A stretch of DNA of 47,746 nucleotides from the NCBI GenBank assembly GCA_903916755.1, contig CAIWXW010000130.1, positions 1 through 47,746 on the forward strand. Reading direction: 5' to 3'. The notes under the pieces are model-generated. The model worked only from the letters and a program-made list of their open reading frames with translations. It did no database searches and was not told the origin of the DNA. The translations under genes were made by a program, and so were the position numbers. Shown piece by piece: positions 17,896-27,708 of the stretch (its first letter is position 1; each line of letters begins with the position of its first letter). The DNA is from an uncultured Opitutaceae bacterium. Its GTDB lineage: Bacteria > Verrucomicrobiota > Verrucomicrobiia > Opitutales > Opitutaceae.

Positions 17896-18029
17896 CGCCC
17901 TGGGCGGCCGGCGGGCGCGAACCGACCCGGCGAGGGATTTGGCGGCTTTGAGCCGGGATCGTGGGATTCCCGGCCGGGGCGGCCCGGGTGAACTGTCCGG
18001 GCGGATCCGCGCGGTTGCCGAAGATTCGG

Positions 18030-18054
18030 CGCACCCAATGTGTGGTTGGGTGCG
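18030..18054. other. Nine-base-pair hairpin ahead of the first PL22-like gene
   Basis: Perfect inverted arms CGCACCCAA and TTGGGTGCG around a seven-base loop. It lies 134 bases after the esterase stop and 120 before the lyase start. There is no T-run, so it may be a terminator of the low-U kind or part of a leader; the conserved string at 18053-18071 begins at its 3' edge. Confidence 0.45.
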
Positions 18055-18071
18055 TCTTACCCGGCTAACCC
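18053..18071 (+). promoter_or_regulatory. Leader motif shared with another PL22-like gene
   Basis: CGTCTTACCCG, two bases, then TAACCC. The same string without the two-base insert lies at 38562-38577, just before another gene of the same family. The function of the motif is unknown. Confidence 0.3.
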
Positions 18072-18173
18072 TATGCATCGAACGACCCGTTTGGCCCCGC
18101 TTCCGATCCCGGCTGCCGCGACCACGGTCGCGCGGCGGGTCGCATTTTTGATGTCCCCCACGCCCTGATCTTC

Positions 18174-19544
18174 ATGAAAAAAATCTTCTGTTTGCTGGCC
18201 GCGCTCGCCGCGTCCGGCCCCATCGCCCTCTTCGCGCAGGAGAACACGGCCCCCGCGGACGCGCCGGCCGCCGCGCTGCCGCGGTCCTGGGTCGACCCCG
18301 TCACCGGGCACCGTGTTGTTCAGCTCTCGACCGAGCCCAACTCCAACAGCCTGTATTTCACCCAGTACGCCTACACCAATGGCGGCACGCGGCTCATCAT
18401 GACGACCCGCCACGGGGTCGACCTGGTGACGGTGAGCACGGGGGCGATCGAGCATGTCCTGGAAAGCGACTCCGGCCGTGTGTTTCAGGCCGGGCGGAAG
18501 ACGGGCAAGATCTTTCTCACCAAGGACAACTATGTCTGCTCGCTCGATCCCGACACCAAGGTGCTGACGCAGCTGGCCAAGCTGCCCGAGGGCGGCTCGG
18601 TCGTCACGGTCAACGCCGACGAGACGCTGGCCGCCGGCTCGATCTCCGAGGCGCCCCCGCAGCGGGCGGGCGGCCGCCGGGCGCAGCCGTTTTCCGAGGA
18701 CAATCCCCCCCCGCCGCCCGGGGGCTACCGGCCCGGGTTCCCGCAGCCCGGTCATGACGACTATCCGGGCAAGCTGGATATGATGATTCGCGGCCAGGCC
18801 CGGCATGCCGCCTCGACCATCTTCACGATCAACCTCCAAACCGGTGAGGTGAAGCGGCTCTACCACACCACCGAGTGGATCAACCACTTCCAGTTCTCCC
18901 CGACGGATCCGACGCTGATGTCCTTTGCCCACGAGGGTCCCTGGTGGCTGGTCGACCGGGTCTGGCTCATGCGCGTGGACGGCAAATCGCAGCCGATGCT
19001 CGTCCACCAGCGCACCATGAAGATGGAGATCGCCAACCACGAATACTGGAGCGCCGACGGCCAGTGGCTCTGCTATGACTGCGAGACGCCGATGAACGAG
19101 GTCTTCTGGGTCGCCAGCTACAATGTCTACACCGGCGAGCGCGTCTGGTACCACCTGACGCTCGACCAGTGGTCGATCCATTACAACCGGTCGCCCGACG
19201 GCACGCTCTATTCGGGCGATGGCGGCGAGCCCGGCCACCTTGGACCGCAGCCGCCCCACTCCAAGTGGATCTATCTCTTCCATCCCCACATGGTGTCGGA
19301 GCTGCGCACCCCGTCCGCCCAGGCGGCGGAGGCCGCGGAGGCCGGACCGGGCGGGCTGACCAAGGTGGGCTACATGGAGACCGAGAAGCTGGTCGACCTC
19401 TCCGGCCACTCCTACTCCCTCGAACCCAACGGCAACTTCACCCCCGACGGCAAATGGATCGTCTTCCGCTCCAACATGCGCGGCCCGATCCAAGTTTACG
19501 CCGTGGAGGTCGCCAAGCCCATTTCAACCGCATCGACGCCATGA
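18174..19544 (+). CDS. Exported oligogalacturonate-lyase-like beta-propeller (PL22), copy 1
   Basis: 456 residues with a signal peptide (about 1-22, ending LFAQ). The family signature begins at once: SWVDPVTGHRVVQLSTEP, then YFTQYAYTNGG. Later come INHFQFSPTDPTLMSFAHEGPWW, HEYWSADGQW, IHYNRSPDGTLYSGDGG and a C-terminal FTPDGKWIVFRSNMRGP. These match PL22 oligogalacturonate lyases, which cleave unsaturated pectin fragments to a keto-uronate; known members are cytosolic, whereas this one is exported. The histidines in HEYW and IHYN are shared by the two nearest paralogs and are candidates for metal or catalytic roles. Its TGA overlaps the next paralog's ATG (ATGA). The start at 18174 gives a typical Lys-rich signal peptide. 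Confidence 0.85.
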   Translation: MKKIFCLLAALAASGPIALFAQENTAPADAPAAALPRSWVDPVTGHRVVQLSTEPNSNSLYFTQYAYTNGGTRLIMTTRHGVDLVTVSTGAIEHVLESDSGRVFQAGRKTGKIFLTKDNYVCSLDPDTKVLTQLAKLPEGGSVVTVNADETLAAGSISEAPPQRAGGRRAQPFSEDNPPPPPGGYRPGFPQPGHDDYPGKLDMMIRGQARHAASTIFTINLQTGEVKRLYHTTEWINHFQFSPTDPTLMSFAHEGPWWLVDRVWLMRVDGKSQPMLVHQRTMKMEIANHEYWSADGQWLCYDCETPMNEVFWVASYNVYTGERVWYHLTLDQWSIHYNRSPDGTLYSGDGGEPGHLGPQPPHSKWIYLFHPHMVSELRTPSAQAAEAAEAGPGGLTKVGYMETEKLVDLSGHSYSLEPNGNFTPDGKWIVFRSNMRGPIQVYAVEVAKPISTASTP

Positions 19545-20836
19545 AAAATTTCTTTCTCCTTCTTTCCTCGCTGGCCGGCCTCGCCCTGGGCGCGCGGGCG
19601 GCCGACGATCTTCCCCGCTCCTGGATCGATCCCGATACCGGGCACCGGATCGTGCAGCTCTCGACCGAGCCGGGCAGCGCGTGCCTCTACTTCACGCAGT
19701 ACGGCTACACCGCGAACGGGACCAAGCTGCTCATGACCACCCCTCACGGCATCGACCTGGTGACCCTGGCCACGGGTGAGATCGAGCATGTCTATGAGGG
19801 ACGCATCGACCGCGTCATCCAGGTGGGCCGGAAGACCGGCTCGATCTTTTACACGAGCGAGGGCGCCGTCTATGCGCTCGACCCCGCCACCCGCCAATCG
19901 CGTCTCCTGGCCAAGCTGCCGCCGCACAGCAGCATCGCCACGGTCAACTCCGATGAGACGATGGTGGCCGGCTCGATCAGCGAGAGCGACCGCCGGCCGG
20001 ATCTGGCGCCGCGGCTGCCGGCCGGCGGCTACAAGCCCGGGCAGACCCAGCTTGGCCATGACAACTATCCGGACAAGGTTGCGATGATGGCGCGGCGGCT
20101 GGCCGCTCGCATCCCCGTGACGGTGATCACCGTCAGCCTCCAGACCGGCGAGGTGAAGGAGCTCTTCCATTCCACCGACTGGATCAACCATTTCCAGTTC
20201 TCGCCGACCGACCCGACGCTGCTGATCTTCGCCCACGAGGGAGCCTGGTGGGACGTGGACCGCCTCTGGCTGATGCGGGCGGGGGCAACCCCCTCCGAGC
20301 CCCAGCTCGTCCAGAAGCGCACCTTGGCCATGGAGACCGCCGGGCATGAGTTCTGGAGCAATGACGGCCAGTGGGTCTACTACGACCACAAGATGCCGAA
20401 CGGCGAGGTCTTCTGGGTTGGCGGCTACAACGTCGTGTCCGGCGCGCGCGTCCAGTATCACGTTCAGCGCGACCAGTGGTCGGTGCACTACAACAACTCG
20501 CCGGACGGAACGCTTTTCTCCGGCGACGGCGGCGCCGAGACCAATGCCGCCCACGCCAAGGACGGCAAGTGGATCTACCTCTTCCGCCCGGAGCTGATCA
20601 CCCGCACCGAGCTCGCTCCCGACACCCCGCCGCCGCCCAGTCAGGACAAGATGATCCAGGCCGGCAAATTCCACTTCGAGCGCCTCGTCAACCTGGCCAA
20701 GCACGATTACTCCCTCGAGCCGAACAGCAGCTTCACCCCCGACGGCAAATGGGTGGTCTTCCGCTCCAATCTGCGCGGCCCGATCCAGGTTTACGCGGTC
20801 GAGGTGGCCAAGGCGTCCCCCGTTGCCGCCCCCTGA
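19541..20836 (+). CDS. Exported oligogalacturonate-lyase-like beta-propeller (PL22), copy 2
   Basis: 431 residues, clearly a tandem duplicate of the gene before it; aligned blocks are near-identical (SWIDPDTGHRIVQLSTEPG, INHFQFSPTDPTL, HYNNSPDGTLFSGDGG, DGKWVVFRSNLRGP). The signal peptide is MKNFFLLLSSLAGLALGARA. Differences cluster in the mid-protein linker, where copy 1 has an extra Pro/Arg-rich stretch (residues near 160-180), and in a loop after GDGG. Both copies are complete, so divergence of substrate range is more likely than decay. Translation is coupled to copy 1 by the four-base overlap. The exact product released is inferred from the family. Confidence 0.85.
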   Translation: MKNFFLLLSSLAGLALGARAADDLPRSWIDPDTGHRIVQLSTEPGSACLYFTQYGYTANGTKLLMTTPHGIDLVTLATGEIEHVYEGRIDRVIQVGRKTGSIFYTSEGAVYALDPATRQSRLLAKLPPHSSIATVNSDETMVAGSISESDRRPDLAPRLPAGGYKPGQTQLGHDNYPDKVAMMARRLAARIPVTVITVSLQTGEVKELFHSTDWINHFQFSPTDPTLLIFAHEGAWWDVDRLWLMRAGATPSEPQLVQKRTLAMETAGHEFWSNDGQWVYYDHKMPNGEVFWVGGYNVVSGARVQYHVQRDQWSVHYNNSPDGTLFSGDGGAETNAAHAKDGKWIYLFRPELITRTELAPDTPPPPSQDKMIQAGKFHFERLVNLAKHDYSLEPNSSFTPDGKWVVFRSNLRGPIQVYAVEVAKASPVAAP

Positions 20837-20912
20837 TCCGGCGGGATCACGTCCGGGCCGGCCAGAACGAGGCCGGGGGCGGGGTGCCAGCCCATTTCCT
20901 ATCGTCCCATTT

Positions 20913-21953
20913 ATGAAACAGGCTCTTCTGGTCGGTCTGTTGGCCTTCGCCCTCGGGCTGGTGCGCGTCCGCGGCGCCGACGCGCCCACCCCCAGCCCGC
21001 TCATTCCGACCCCCCTGGTGACGGGCCAGGTCATCCCCTTGTGGCCGGAGGGCGTGCCGGGTTGGAAGGATATCGGGCCCGAAAAGGTGTCGGGCACGAC
21101 CTACAGCAACATCAGCAACCCGCGGCTCATCGTCTACCCGCCGCCTCCGGGCACGCCGTCCACCGGCACGGCGATCATCTATTGCCCCGGTGGCGGCTAC
21201 ATCCACGTGAACACCGGCGGCGGCATCCAGGGCACCTTCAATCCCCTGGGTGTCACCGTCTTCACCCTGCTGTACCGGTGCCGGGAATTCGGCGCGCCGG
21301 CCCCGCTGCAGGACGTGCTCCGCGCGGTGCGCCTCGTGCGCGCGCACGCGGCGGAATTTGGCCTCAATCCCGCGCACATCGGCGTCCTGGGCGGCTCCGC
21401 CGGATCGCACGTGGCCGCCAGCGCTGGCACGCTCTATGACGATCCGCTCGGCCGGACCGGCGCGTCCCTCGACCGGATCGATGCGCGGCCGGATTTCATG
21501 ATCCTCATTTTCTCCGTCCTTTCCATGGAGGAGCCCAACGGGAGCGTGTCCGCGCGCCGGGCCCTCCTCGGCGAGCACCCCACGCCGGAGCAGATGGAGC
21601 ACTATTCGATCGAGCGGCAGGTCACGCCCCGCACGCCGCCGGCCTTTCTGGTTCACACGCAGGGGGACACGACGGTGAAGCTGGAGAACGAACTCCAGCT
21701 CTACGCGGCGCTGCGCCGGAACAATGTGCCCACGGAGCTGCATCTTTACCCCGTCGGGACCCACGGATCGGGCCAGGATCCGAACTTCGGCCCCACCGCC
21801 CTATGGCCGAGACTCTGCGAGGAGTGGATGCGGTTTAACGGCTGGGTTCCTCCCTCGCCGACGTCGCTCATGAAGGTGCAGACGGCGACCGAAGCGGCGG
21901 CGCGGAGCGCTCGCCGGGCCCGGGACGCGGCCAATCCTCCGGCGGCCGATTAG
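20913..21953 (+). CDS. Exported alpha/beta hydrolase, acetyl-esterase (BD-FAE) type
   Basis: 346 residues with a signal peptide (MKQALLVGLLAFALGLVRVRGA). The core shows an oxyanion segment YCPGGGY at about 90, the nucleophile elbow GGSAGSH at about 160, an acid candidate in HTQGDTTV and the histidine in VGTHGSG. The architecture is that of bifunctional acetylxylan/feruloyl-type esterases and bacterial acetyl esterases. Placed 76 bases after the second PL22-like gene on the same strand, it probably deacetylates plant cell-wall oligosaccharides. The C-terminal tail is Ala/Arg-rich and likely unstructured. Confidence 0.83.
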   Translation: MKQALLVGLLAFALGLVRVRGADAPTPSPLIPTPLVTGQVIPLWPEGVPGWKDIGPEKVSGTTYSNISNPRLIVYPPPPGTPSTGTAIIYCPGGGYIHVNTGGGIQGTFNPLGVTVFTLLYRCREFGAPAPLQDVLRAVRLVRAHAAEFGLNPAHIGVLGGSAGSHVAASAGTLYDDPLGRTGASLDRIDARPDFMILIFSVLSMEEPNGSVSARRALLGEHPTPEQMEHYSIERQVTPRTPPAFLVHTQGDTTVKLENELQLYAALRRNNVPTELHLYPVGTHGSGQDPNFGPTALWPRLCEEWMRFNGWVPPSPTSLMKVQTATEAAARSARRARDAANPPAAD

Positions 21954-22063
21954 GGCCCGGGGACCCTTGTCCTTATCGGCCCGCTCGCGCCGGCCAGAAA
22001 TCTCACCCCAAAACGTGTCGACCCTGCAGCGCCTGCCGGCTTACAAATGAGCCAACTCCCACC

Positions 22064-22825
22064 ATGCGAACCCTGATGCTTCATTTTCTCCTGACCCTCG
22101 CGACCGCCGCGGTCGTGTCCGCGGCCGAAGACGGTCCCGTTTACGAACTGCGCACCTATACGGCCGCTCCCGGGCGCCTCGATGATGTCCTGGCGCGTTT
22201 TCGCAATCACACCGTTGGCATCTTCAACCGGCACGGCATGGTGAGCGTGGGCTATTGGGTGCCCATGGATGCGAAGGACGGTGCCGGCCAAAAGCTGGTC
22301 TACCTGCTGCAACACCCGAGCCGGGAAGCGGCGGTGAAAAACTGGGCCGCCTTCCGCGCCGACCCCGAGTGGCAATCGGTCTCCAAGGCCAGCGAGGCGC
22401 ACGGCAAGATCGTGATCCACACCGAATCGGGCTTCCTCGCGCCGGCCGATTTTTCGCCCGCGCTGGCGGCGGAATCCGGACCGGGCGCCCCGCGGGTCTT
22501 CGAATTGCGCCTTTACACGACGCCCGAGGGCAAGCTTCCCGAGCTCGACACCCGCTTCCGCTCCCCGGAACGCAGCTACTTCGTGCGCCACGGGATGATG
22601 GAGGTCGGCTATTTCCACCCGCTCGACGCCGCCGCCGGCGCCGGCCACACTTTGGTGTACATGCTCGCCCATGCCAGCCGCGAGGCCGCCACGGTCTCGT
22701 GGGCCGGTTTTCGCGGCGATCCGGACTGGGTCGCGCTGAAGTCCGTGACGGAAAAAAATGGCGCCCTCACGACCAAAGTAGTGTCGATCTTCCTCACGCC
22801 GACCGATTTTTCCCCATTGAAATAA
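22064..22825 (+). CDS. Exported protein with two NIPSNAP domains
   Basis: 253 residues. The signal peptide covers about 1-20 (ending VVSAA). Two NIPSNAP repeats follow, at about 25-130 (VYELRTYTAAPGRLDDVLARF, FNRHGMVSVGYW, WAAFRADPEW) and 145-250 (VFELRLYTTPEGKLPEL, FVRHGMMEVGYF, WAGFRGDPDW). NIPSNAP domains have a ferredoxin-like fold; their chemistry is not settled, and some act as small-molecule binders or tailoring enzymes. Tandem domains may form an intramolecular dimer. It stands alone between the esterase and the SGNH gene, all on the plus strand with gaps near 110-130 bases. Confidence 0.9.
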   Translation: MRTLMLHFLLTLATAAVVSAAEDGPVYELRTYTAAPGRLDDVLARFRNHTVGIFNRHGMVSVGYWVPMDAKDGAGQKLVYLLQHPSREAAVKNWAAFRADPEWQSVSKASEAHGKIVIHTESGFLAPADFSPALAAESGPGAPRVFELRLYTTPEGKLPELDTRFRSPERSYFVRHGMMEVGYFHPLDAAAGAGHTLVYMLAHASREAATVSWAGFRGDPDWVALKSVTEKNGALTTKVVSIFLTPTDFSPLK

Positions 22826-22953
22826 CGGCGGCCCGGGCCGCCGCGCCAGCGCCTGACCCTTCGATCCGCGGCGCCGCCGGCGGCTCGAGCAGCGGGGCGG
22901 TTGGCATGAGTCCCGCAGATGGAAAATGAGATCACGCCCCCCGGTTCAACCCC

Positions 22954-23697
22954 ATGAAGACCATCAGCACCACCCTCGCGCTGCTTGCGCTCATCCCGGC
23001 CGCCCTGGCGCAGACCGCAGCTCCGGTTGGCCGCATGCATCCCGACGCCTCCGCCGCCATGGCCAAGAAGGACGACGGCCAGTTCCTGAAGCTCCACGAG
23101 TCGTTCCTGGCCCGGGGCCAGGCGGGTCCGATCGGCGTCCTTTTTTTGGGTGATTCGATCACGAACCATTGGAGAATAGCGCCTGAGATCTGGAACAAAT
23201 ACTACGGGCAATTCCAGGCGGTCAATTTCGGCATCTCCGGTGACACCACGCAAAATGTCATCTGGCGCATAGAGCACGGCGAACTCGACGGCCTGCATCC
23301 GCGCGTGGTGGTTCTGCTGATCGGCACCAACAACTCCGGGACCAACACCGCGGCGGAGATCTTTGCGGCGGACAAGAAGATCGTCGATCTCATCCGCGCC
23401 AAGATCCCGGACACTAAGGTGCTCCTGCTCGCGATCTTTCCGCGCGGGCCGCGCGCCAAGGATGGCAGCGGCCCCAATTACGCCCAGCGCATGGCGGTCC
23501 TCGAGCCGGTGAACCGGCAGCTGGCCACGCTCGACGATGGCACGAACGTGCGCTACCTCGACCTTGGCCCGAAATTTCGGGGACCTGACGGGAAGATTCC
23601 CGACGCGCTGATGGCCGACCAGGTCCATCCCACCGTCGCGGGCTACCAAGTCTGGGCGGACGCCATGCAGCCGCTGCTGGTGGAGATGATGCGATAG
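22954..23697 (+). CDS. Exported SGNH/GDSL hydrolase (PAF-acetylhydrolase-like)
   Basis: 247 residues: signal peptide about 1-20 (ending AALAQ), then a single SGNH domain. Block I is FLGDSITNHW with Ser68, block III is GTNN at 124-127, and the final Asp-His pair sits in DQVHPTVAGY. Known homologues are esterases that remove acetyl groups from sugars or lipids. It differs from the larger acetylesterase-like gene at 14976 in lacking the N-terminal accessory domain, and the two share no close similarity outside the blocks. The ATG follows GGTTCAACCCC. Confidence 0.88.
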   Translation: MKTISTTLALLALIPAALAQTAAPVGRMHPDASAAMAKKDDGQFLKLHESFLARGQAGPIGVLFLGDSITNHWRIAPEIWNKYYGQFQAVNFGISGDTTQNVIWRIEHGELDGLHPRVVVLLIGTNNSGTNTAAEIFAADKKIVDLIRAKIPDTKVLLLAIFPRGPRAKDGSGPNYAQRMAVLEPVNRQLATLDDGTNVRYLDLGPKFRGPDGKIPDALMADQVHPTVAGYQVWADAMQPLLVEMMR

Positions 23698-23836
23698 ACA
23701 GCGGGTGGCGGCGCCGGGCCCGTTCCGCGGGGTCGGCCCGAAGGGCGGGGCGATTTTTCCCGCGGGCCGCCGACGCGGGAATATGCGGTGAAGCCTTGAA
23801 CTCAGGGGCCATTCCGGGTGAAACCTTCGCCGCCCG

Positions 23837-25912
23837 ATGACCCCGCCCGCCCCGAAGGGACTTCGCCACCACACCTCATGGGTGTGCGCCGGCATTTTCG
23901 TGGCTGCGCTGCTGGCGTACTGGCCGGCGCTCCGCGGCGGGATGATCTGGGATGACGGTGCCTACATGACCCGGCAGGAACTGGTCTCCGCGCACGGCTT
24001 GGCGCGGATCTGGACGGAACTGGGGGTGACCGAGCAATACTATCCGCTGCTGCACAGCGCATTTTGGGTGGAGCATCGGCTATGGGGCGACGCCACCCTC
24101 GGCTATCATCTGCTCAACGTCGCCCTGCACGCCGGCTCCGCCTGCCTGCTGATGCTGATCCTGCGGCGATTGGCGGTTCCGGGGGCGGGGATGGCGGGCC
24201 TGATTTTCGCCCTGCATCCGGTCGGGGTGGAATCGGTCGCGTGGATCACCGAACAAAAGAACACGCTTTCGACCCTCTGCTATCTTCTGTCGATGCTGGC
24301 CTATCTGCGGTTCGATCGCGACCGCGGGCCCCGCTGGTATCTCCTGGCGTCGTTTTTTTTCCTCCTCGCGCTGCTTTGCAAGACGGTGACGGCCACGCTG
24401 CCGGCGGCGCTCTGGGTGATCTTCTGGTGGCAACGGGGGAGCCTGTCCTGGAGGCGCGACATCCTGCCCCTGCTGCCCTGGCTCGCCGCCGGCGCGGCGG
24501 GGGGCTTGTTTTCGGGTTGGGTCGAACGCACGTATATCGGGGCGCAGGGAGCGGCCTACGACCTGAGCCGGGTGCAGCGGGTCCTGGTGGCCGGCCGGGC
24601 GGCCTGGTTCTACCTCGGCAAGCTGCTCTGGCCCGCCGATATCCTGTTCACTTATCCCCGCTGGGTGGTGGATTCCGCCGTCGGCTGGCAATATTTGTAC
24701 CCGCTGGGTATGGCGGGATTGGTGCTGGCCCTCTGGCTCATCCGCGGCCGCAGCCGGGCGCCTCTGGCGGCGCTGCTCTTCTTCCTGGGGTCGCTGGTTC
24801 CTACGATCGGCTTCTTCAGCGTCTACGCGTTCATCTTTTCCTATGTTGCGGACCATTGGCAGTACCTGCCGAGCCTGGGTGTCATCGCCTTGGCCGGGGC
24901 CGGGTGGTCCCGCTGGACCCGGAGTTCACCGATCGTGGCCCTCCTGGTCCTCGGCTCCCTGGGAGCGCTCACCTGGAGGCAGTGCCGGTACTATCGCGAC
25001 GGACCGACCCTCTACCGGGCCACGCTGGAGCGGAATCCCCGCGCCTGGCGCATCCGGGCGGAGTGGGCCGACATCCTGCTGGCGCAGGGCCGGCTGGAGC
25101 AGGCGGGCGCCCAATATGAGCAGGTGCTCGCGGTCAACCCGGGCTATAGCGAATCCCGCAACCATTTGGGCGATGTCTACCTGAAGATGGGGCGGATGCC
25201 CGAGGCCATCGCCCAGTTCAAGGAGACCCTGCGGCTGCGGCCCGACGCCACCGACGCCCACGTCAACCTGGGCACGGCCCTGAGCCAGACGGGCCGGATG
25301 CCGGAGGCGATCGGCCAGTTCGAGGAAGCGCTGAAGCTGGATCCGGATTCGGCCGGGATTCACAACAACCTCGGCAATGCCCTGAGCCAGGCCGGACGCC
25401 TCCCCGAGGCCATCATCCATTACGAATGGGCGGTGCGCCTCCAGCCCAACTCGGCCGACGCCCACGTCAACCTGGCCAACGCCCTGGCCCGGGCGGGGCG
25501 GTTGCCCGAGGCCCTGGAGCACTACGAGGCGGCGCTCCGCCTCGAGCCCGACTCGGCGGATGGGCGCTATGATTGGGCGCTCGCGCTTGGGCAGGCCGGA
25601 CGTCTGGCGGAAGCCGCCGCCCAGCTCGAAAGGGCGACCGCTCTGGCCCCGGACCGGGCGGACTTTTGGAATCAGCGGGGGGTCGTGCTGGCCGAAACGG
25701 GCCGGTTGGCCGAGGCGGAGGCCTGCCTGCGCCAGGCGGCCAAACTCGCGCCGGGCCTGGCGGGCGCGGAGGCCAACCTCGGACAGGTGCTGCTGCAGGA
25801 CCACCGGCCGGGGGAGGCTGTCGGCCACCTTGAGAACGCGCTCCGCCTTGATCCGGGCCTTTCGGCTCTCCGCCCGAGCCTCGACCGCGCCCGGGCGCTC
25901 GCCGGCCGATGA
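23837..25912 (+). CDS. Polytopic glycosyltransferase-like (TMTC-type) protein with eight TPRs
   Basis: 691 residues. The first 380 or so form about ten membrane helices with the GT-C signatures of TMTC/TPR proteins: an acidic pair in the first outer loop (MIWDDGAYMT), GYHLLNVALHAGSACLL and HPVGVESVAWITEQKNTLSTL. From about 400 come eight tetratricopeptide repeats in series, each with a G(R/H)xxEA turn (for example GRMPEAIAQF, GRLPEALEHY). Eukaryotic TMTCs O-mannosylate proteins using a lipid-linked mannose; bacterial relatives have no settled reaction. The following gene overlaps it by four bases (ATGA) and also ends in TPRs, so the two may form one complex. Confidence 0.85.
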   Translation: MTPPAPKGLRHHTSWVCAGIFVAALLAYWPALRGGMIWDDGAYMTRQELVSAHGLARIWTELGVTEQYYPLLHSAFWVEHRLWGDATLGYHLLNVALHAGSACLLMLILRRLAVPGAGMAGLIFALHPVGVESVAWITEQKNTLSTLCYLLSMLAYLRFDRDRGPRWYLLASFFFLLALLCKTVTATLPAALWVIFWWQRGSLSWRRDILPLLPWLAAGAAGGLFSGWVERTYIGAQGAAYDLSRVQRVLVAGRAAWFYLGKLLWPADILFTYPRWVVDSAVGWQYLYPLGMAGLVLALWLIRGRSRAPLAALLFFLGSLVPTIGFFSVYAFIFSYVADHWQYLPSLGVIALAGAGWSRWTRSSPIVALLVLGSLGALTWRQCRYYRDGPTLYRATLERNPRAWRIRAEWADILLAQGRLEQAGAQYEQVLAVNPGYSESRNHLGDVYLKMGRMPEAIAQFKETLRLRPDATDAHVNLGTALSQTGRMPEAIGQFEEALKLDPDSAGIHNNLGNALSQAGRLPEAIIHYEWAVRLQPNSADAHVNLANALARAGRLPEALEHYEAALRLEPDSADGRYDWALALGQAGRLAEAAAQLERATALAPDRADFWNQRGVVLAETGRLAEAEACLRQAAKLAPGLAGAEANLGQVLLQDHRPGEAVGHLENALRLDPGLSALRPSLDRARALAGR

Positions 25913-27657
25913 GTTTTTCCCGGCGCTCCCCCCTCTCGTCGGGTTGGCTGCTGATCGCGCTCGCCTGCGCGGCCACCCTGGTGGTCTATGCCGCGAGCAC
26001 CTGGCTCGGCACCGCCGTGTTCGGCAACGACGATCCGGCCGAGGCGGCCTACAACCGGATGATCGATGGATTCCTGGACGGACACCTTTATCTGCGCCGG
26101 GACGTGCCGCCGGCCTTTGCGCGCCTGGCTGATCCCTACGACCCGGTGCAGAACGAGCCTTTTCGCGAACCGCCGTACTACCTCTACGATCTCTCCTATT
26201 ATCGCGGCCGGATCTATGCCTATTTCGGGCCCGCCCCGGCCGTCCTGCTGTTCCTGCCCTACCATCTGCTGACGGGGTCGTACCTCTCCTACAAGGGGGC
26301 CGCCGCGGTTCTCGTGGGCGCGACCTTCCTCGCCCTTGGCTGGCTGGCCTGCGCGGCCCGGCGCCGGCAGGCCCCGGGGATGCCGGGCTGGCTCCTGGCG
26401 GCCGCGCTGCTCGCACTCGGGCTGGCCAGTGGGCTGCCCAGCCTGCTGGCTCGGGTCGATGTCTGGGAGGTGCCGGTCGCCGCGGTCTGCGCCTTCACCG
26501 CCCTGACCCTGCTGTGCCTTTGGCAGGCCCGGCAGGCTGCCTCGGCCCGCGACGGATGGCTCGCCGCCGCCAGCCTCGCCCTGGGTCTCGCTGTCGCCTC
26601 CCGGCCGACGGCGATAGCGCTGGCGCCGCTCCTCGGCCTGTTTCTCCTCGAGGAACGGCTCGCCCCGGGCGGACGCTGGAGGATCCGATCGCTGGCCGCC
26701 GCCGCGCTTCCGCTCGCCGGCTGCCTGGCCGCCCTCGCGGCCTTCAACTACGGGCGCTTCGGCGACCTCCTCGATTCGGGCCACAACTACCAGCTCGCGG
26801 GCGACCAATACGAGAGCCGGATCCGCCTCTTCAGCCTCGATTACATCTGGGACAACGTCCGCCTCTACTACCTGCATCCCGCCCCTTGGGAGGGCCGGTT
26901 TCCCTTTGTCGGGGATGCCAGCGTGATTGCGATGAATCCGGGGCACTCCGAAGCCGAGCTGACCTTTGGCCTGCTCCTGAATCTGCCCCTCGCCTGGTGT
27001 GCGCTCGGGTCGCTGCCCGCTGCGTGGCGGCGCGACGGGCTGGGCTTCCTCGTCCGCGGGGCGCTCTTCGTCGCGGCCGCCGAGGCCGGCCTGTTCCTGC
27101 TCTTTTTCGGCGCCAACATCCGGTACGAGATCGAGTTCCTTCTGCCCTTTATCTTCCTCGCGGTGCTGGGCCTGATTGCGGGCGAGGCCCGGCCGGGTGG
27201 CTCCGCCGGCTGGCGGGTCCTATGGATCCTTCTCGCCATCCCCTCGATCGCCTTTGCGCTCGGCCACGCGGCCCATCGCGCGATCGGCGCCCGCCAGGAC
27301 AGTTATGGCTGGGCCATGAAGCACGGCCAGCCGCGCGCCGCCGTCCGGCACTTCGACATCCTGCTGCGCATCGAGCCCCGTAATTCGGATCTGCACAATG
27401 ACCGCGGCGTGGCGCTATCGGTCGCGGGGGACCGCGCGGGCGGCCAGCGCGAGTTCGAGGAGGCCGTGCGCCTCGACCCGGGTTCAGCGCGGGCCCATTG
27501 CAACTTGGGCTTTGCGCTGCTGCAGGATGGGGATCGGGGCGCGGCCGCCGCGGAATTCCGGGAGACTCTGCGGCTCAATCCCGGCAATGCCGGAGCGCTG
27601 ACCGGCATCGGCCTCGCCCTCCGGACGACCCCAGGTGCCATCCTCGTTCCGAGATGA
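25909..27657 (+). CDS. Polytopic membrane protein with C-terminal TPRs
   Basis: 582 residues, with about ten membrane helices over 1-450 and about three TPR-like repeats at about 470-575 (SDLHNDRGVALSVAGD, ARAHCNLGFALLQDGD). An extracytoplasmic loop after helix 1 is rich in acidic and aromatic residues (FGNDDPAEAAYNRMIDG). The segment GRIYAYFGPAPAVLLF followed by LLTGSYLS is mirrored in the minus-strand gene at 27764 (GRYYLYFSVVPFVALP, LLTGTYLS), so these two are homologous. Overall shape suggests a GT-C-fold glycosyltransferase, but no family name can be given with confidence. The start is set by overlap with the preceding gene. Confidence 0.7.
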   Translation: MSFSRRSPLSSGWLLIALACAATLVVYAASTWLGTAVFGNDDPAEAAYNRMIDGFLDGHLYLRRDVPPAFARLADPYDPVQNEPFREPPYYLYDLSYYRGRIYAYFGPAPAVLLFLPYHLLTGSYLSYKGAAAVLVGATFLALGWLACAARRRQAPGMPGWLLAAALLALGLASGLPSLLARVDVWEVPVAAVCAFTALTLLCLWQARQAASARDGWLAAASLALGLAVASRPTAIALAPLLGLFLLEERLAPGGRWRIRSLAAAALPLAGCLAALAAFNYGRFGDLLDSGHNYQLAGDQYESRIRLFSLDYIWDNVRLYYLHPAPWEGRFPFVGDASVIAMNPGHSEAELTFGLLLNLPLAWCALGSLPAAWRRDGLGFLVRGALFVAAAEAGLFLLFFGANIRYEIEFLLPFIFLAVLGLIAGEARPGGSAGWRVLWILLAIPSIAFALGHAAHRAIGARQDSYGWAMKHGQPRAAVRHFDILLRIEPRNSDLHNDRGVALSVAGDRAGGQREFEEAVRLDPGSARAHCNLGFALLQDGDRGAAAAEFRETLRLNPGNAGALTGIGLALRTTPGAILVPR

Positions 27658-27708
27658 CCGCCATGGAACCCGCGGCGCAAAGCTAGGGGCATTCCTTCTC
27701 CTCGTTCC

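Noticed and set aside
24926-26946. Long minus-strand frames across the two TPR membrane-protein genes
   Set aside because: They mirror TPR codons and lack any fold or signal; the plus strand has clear helices and repeats.
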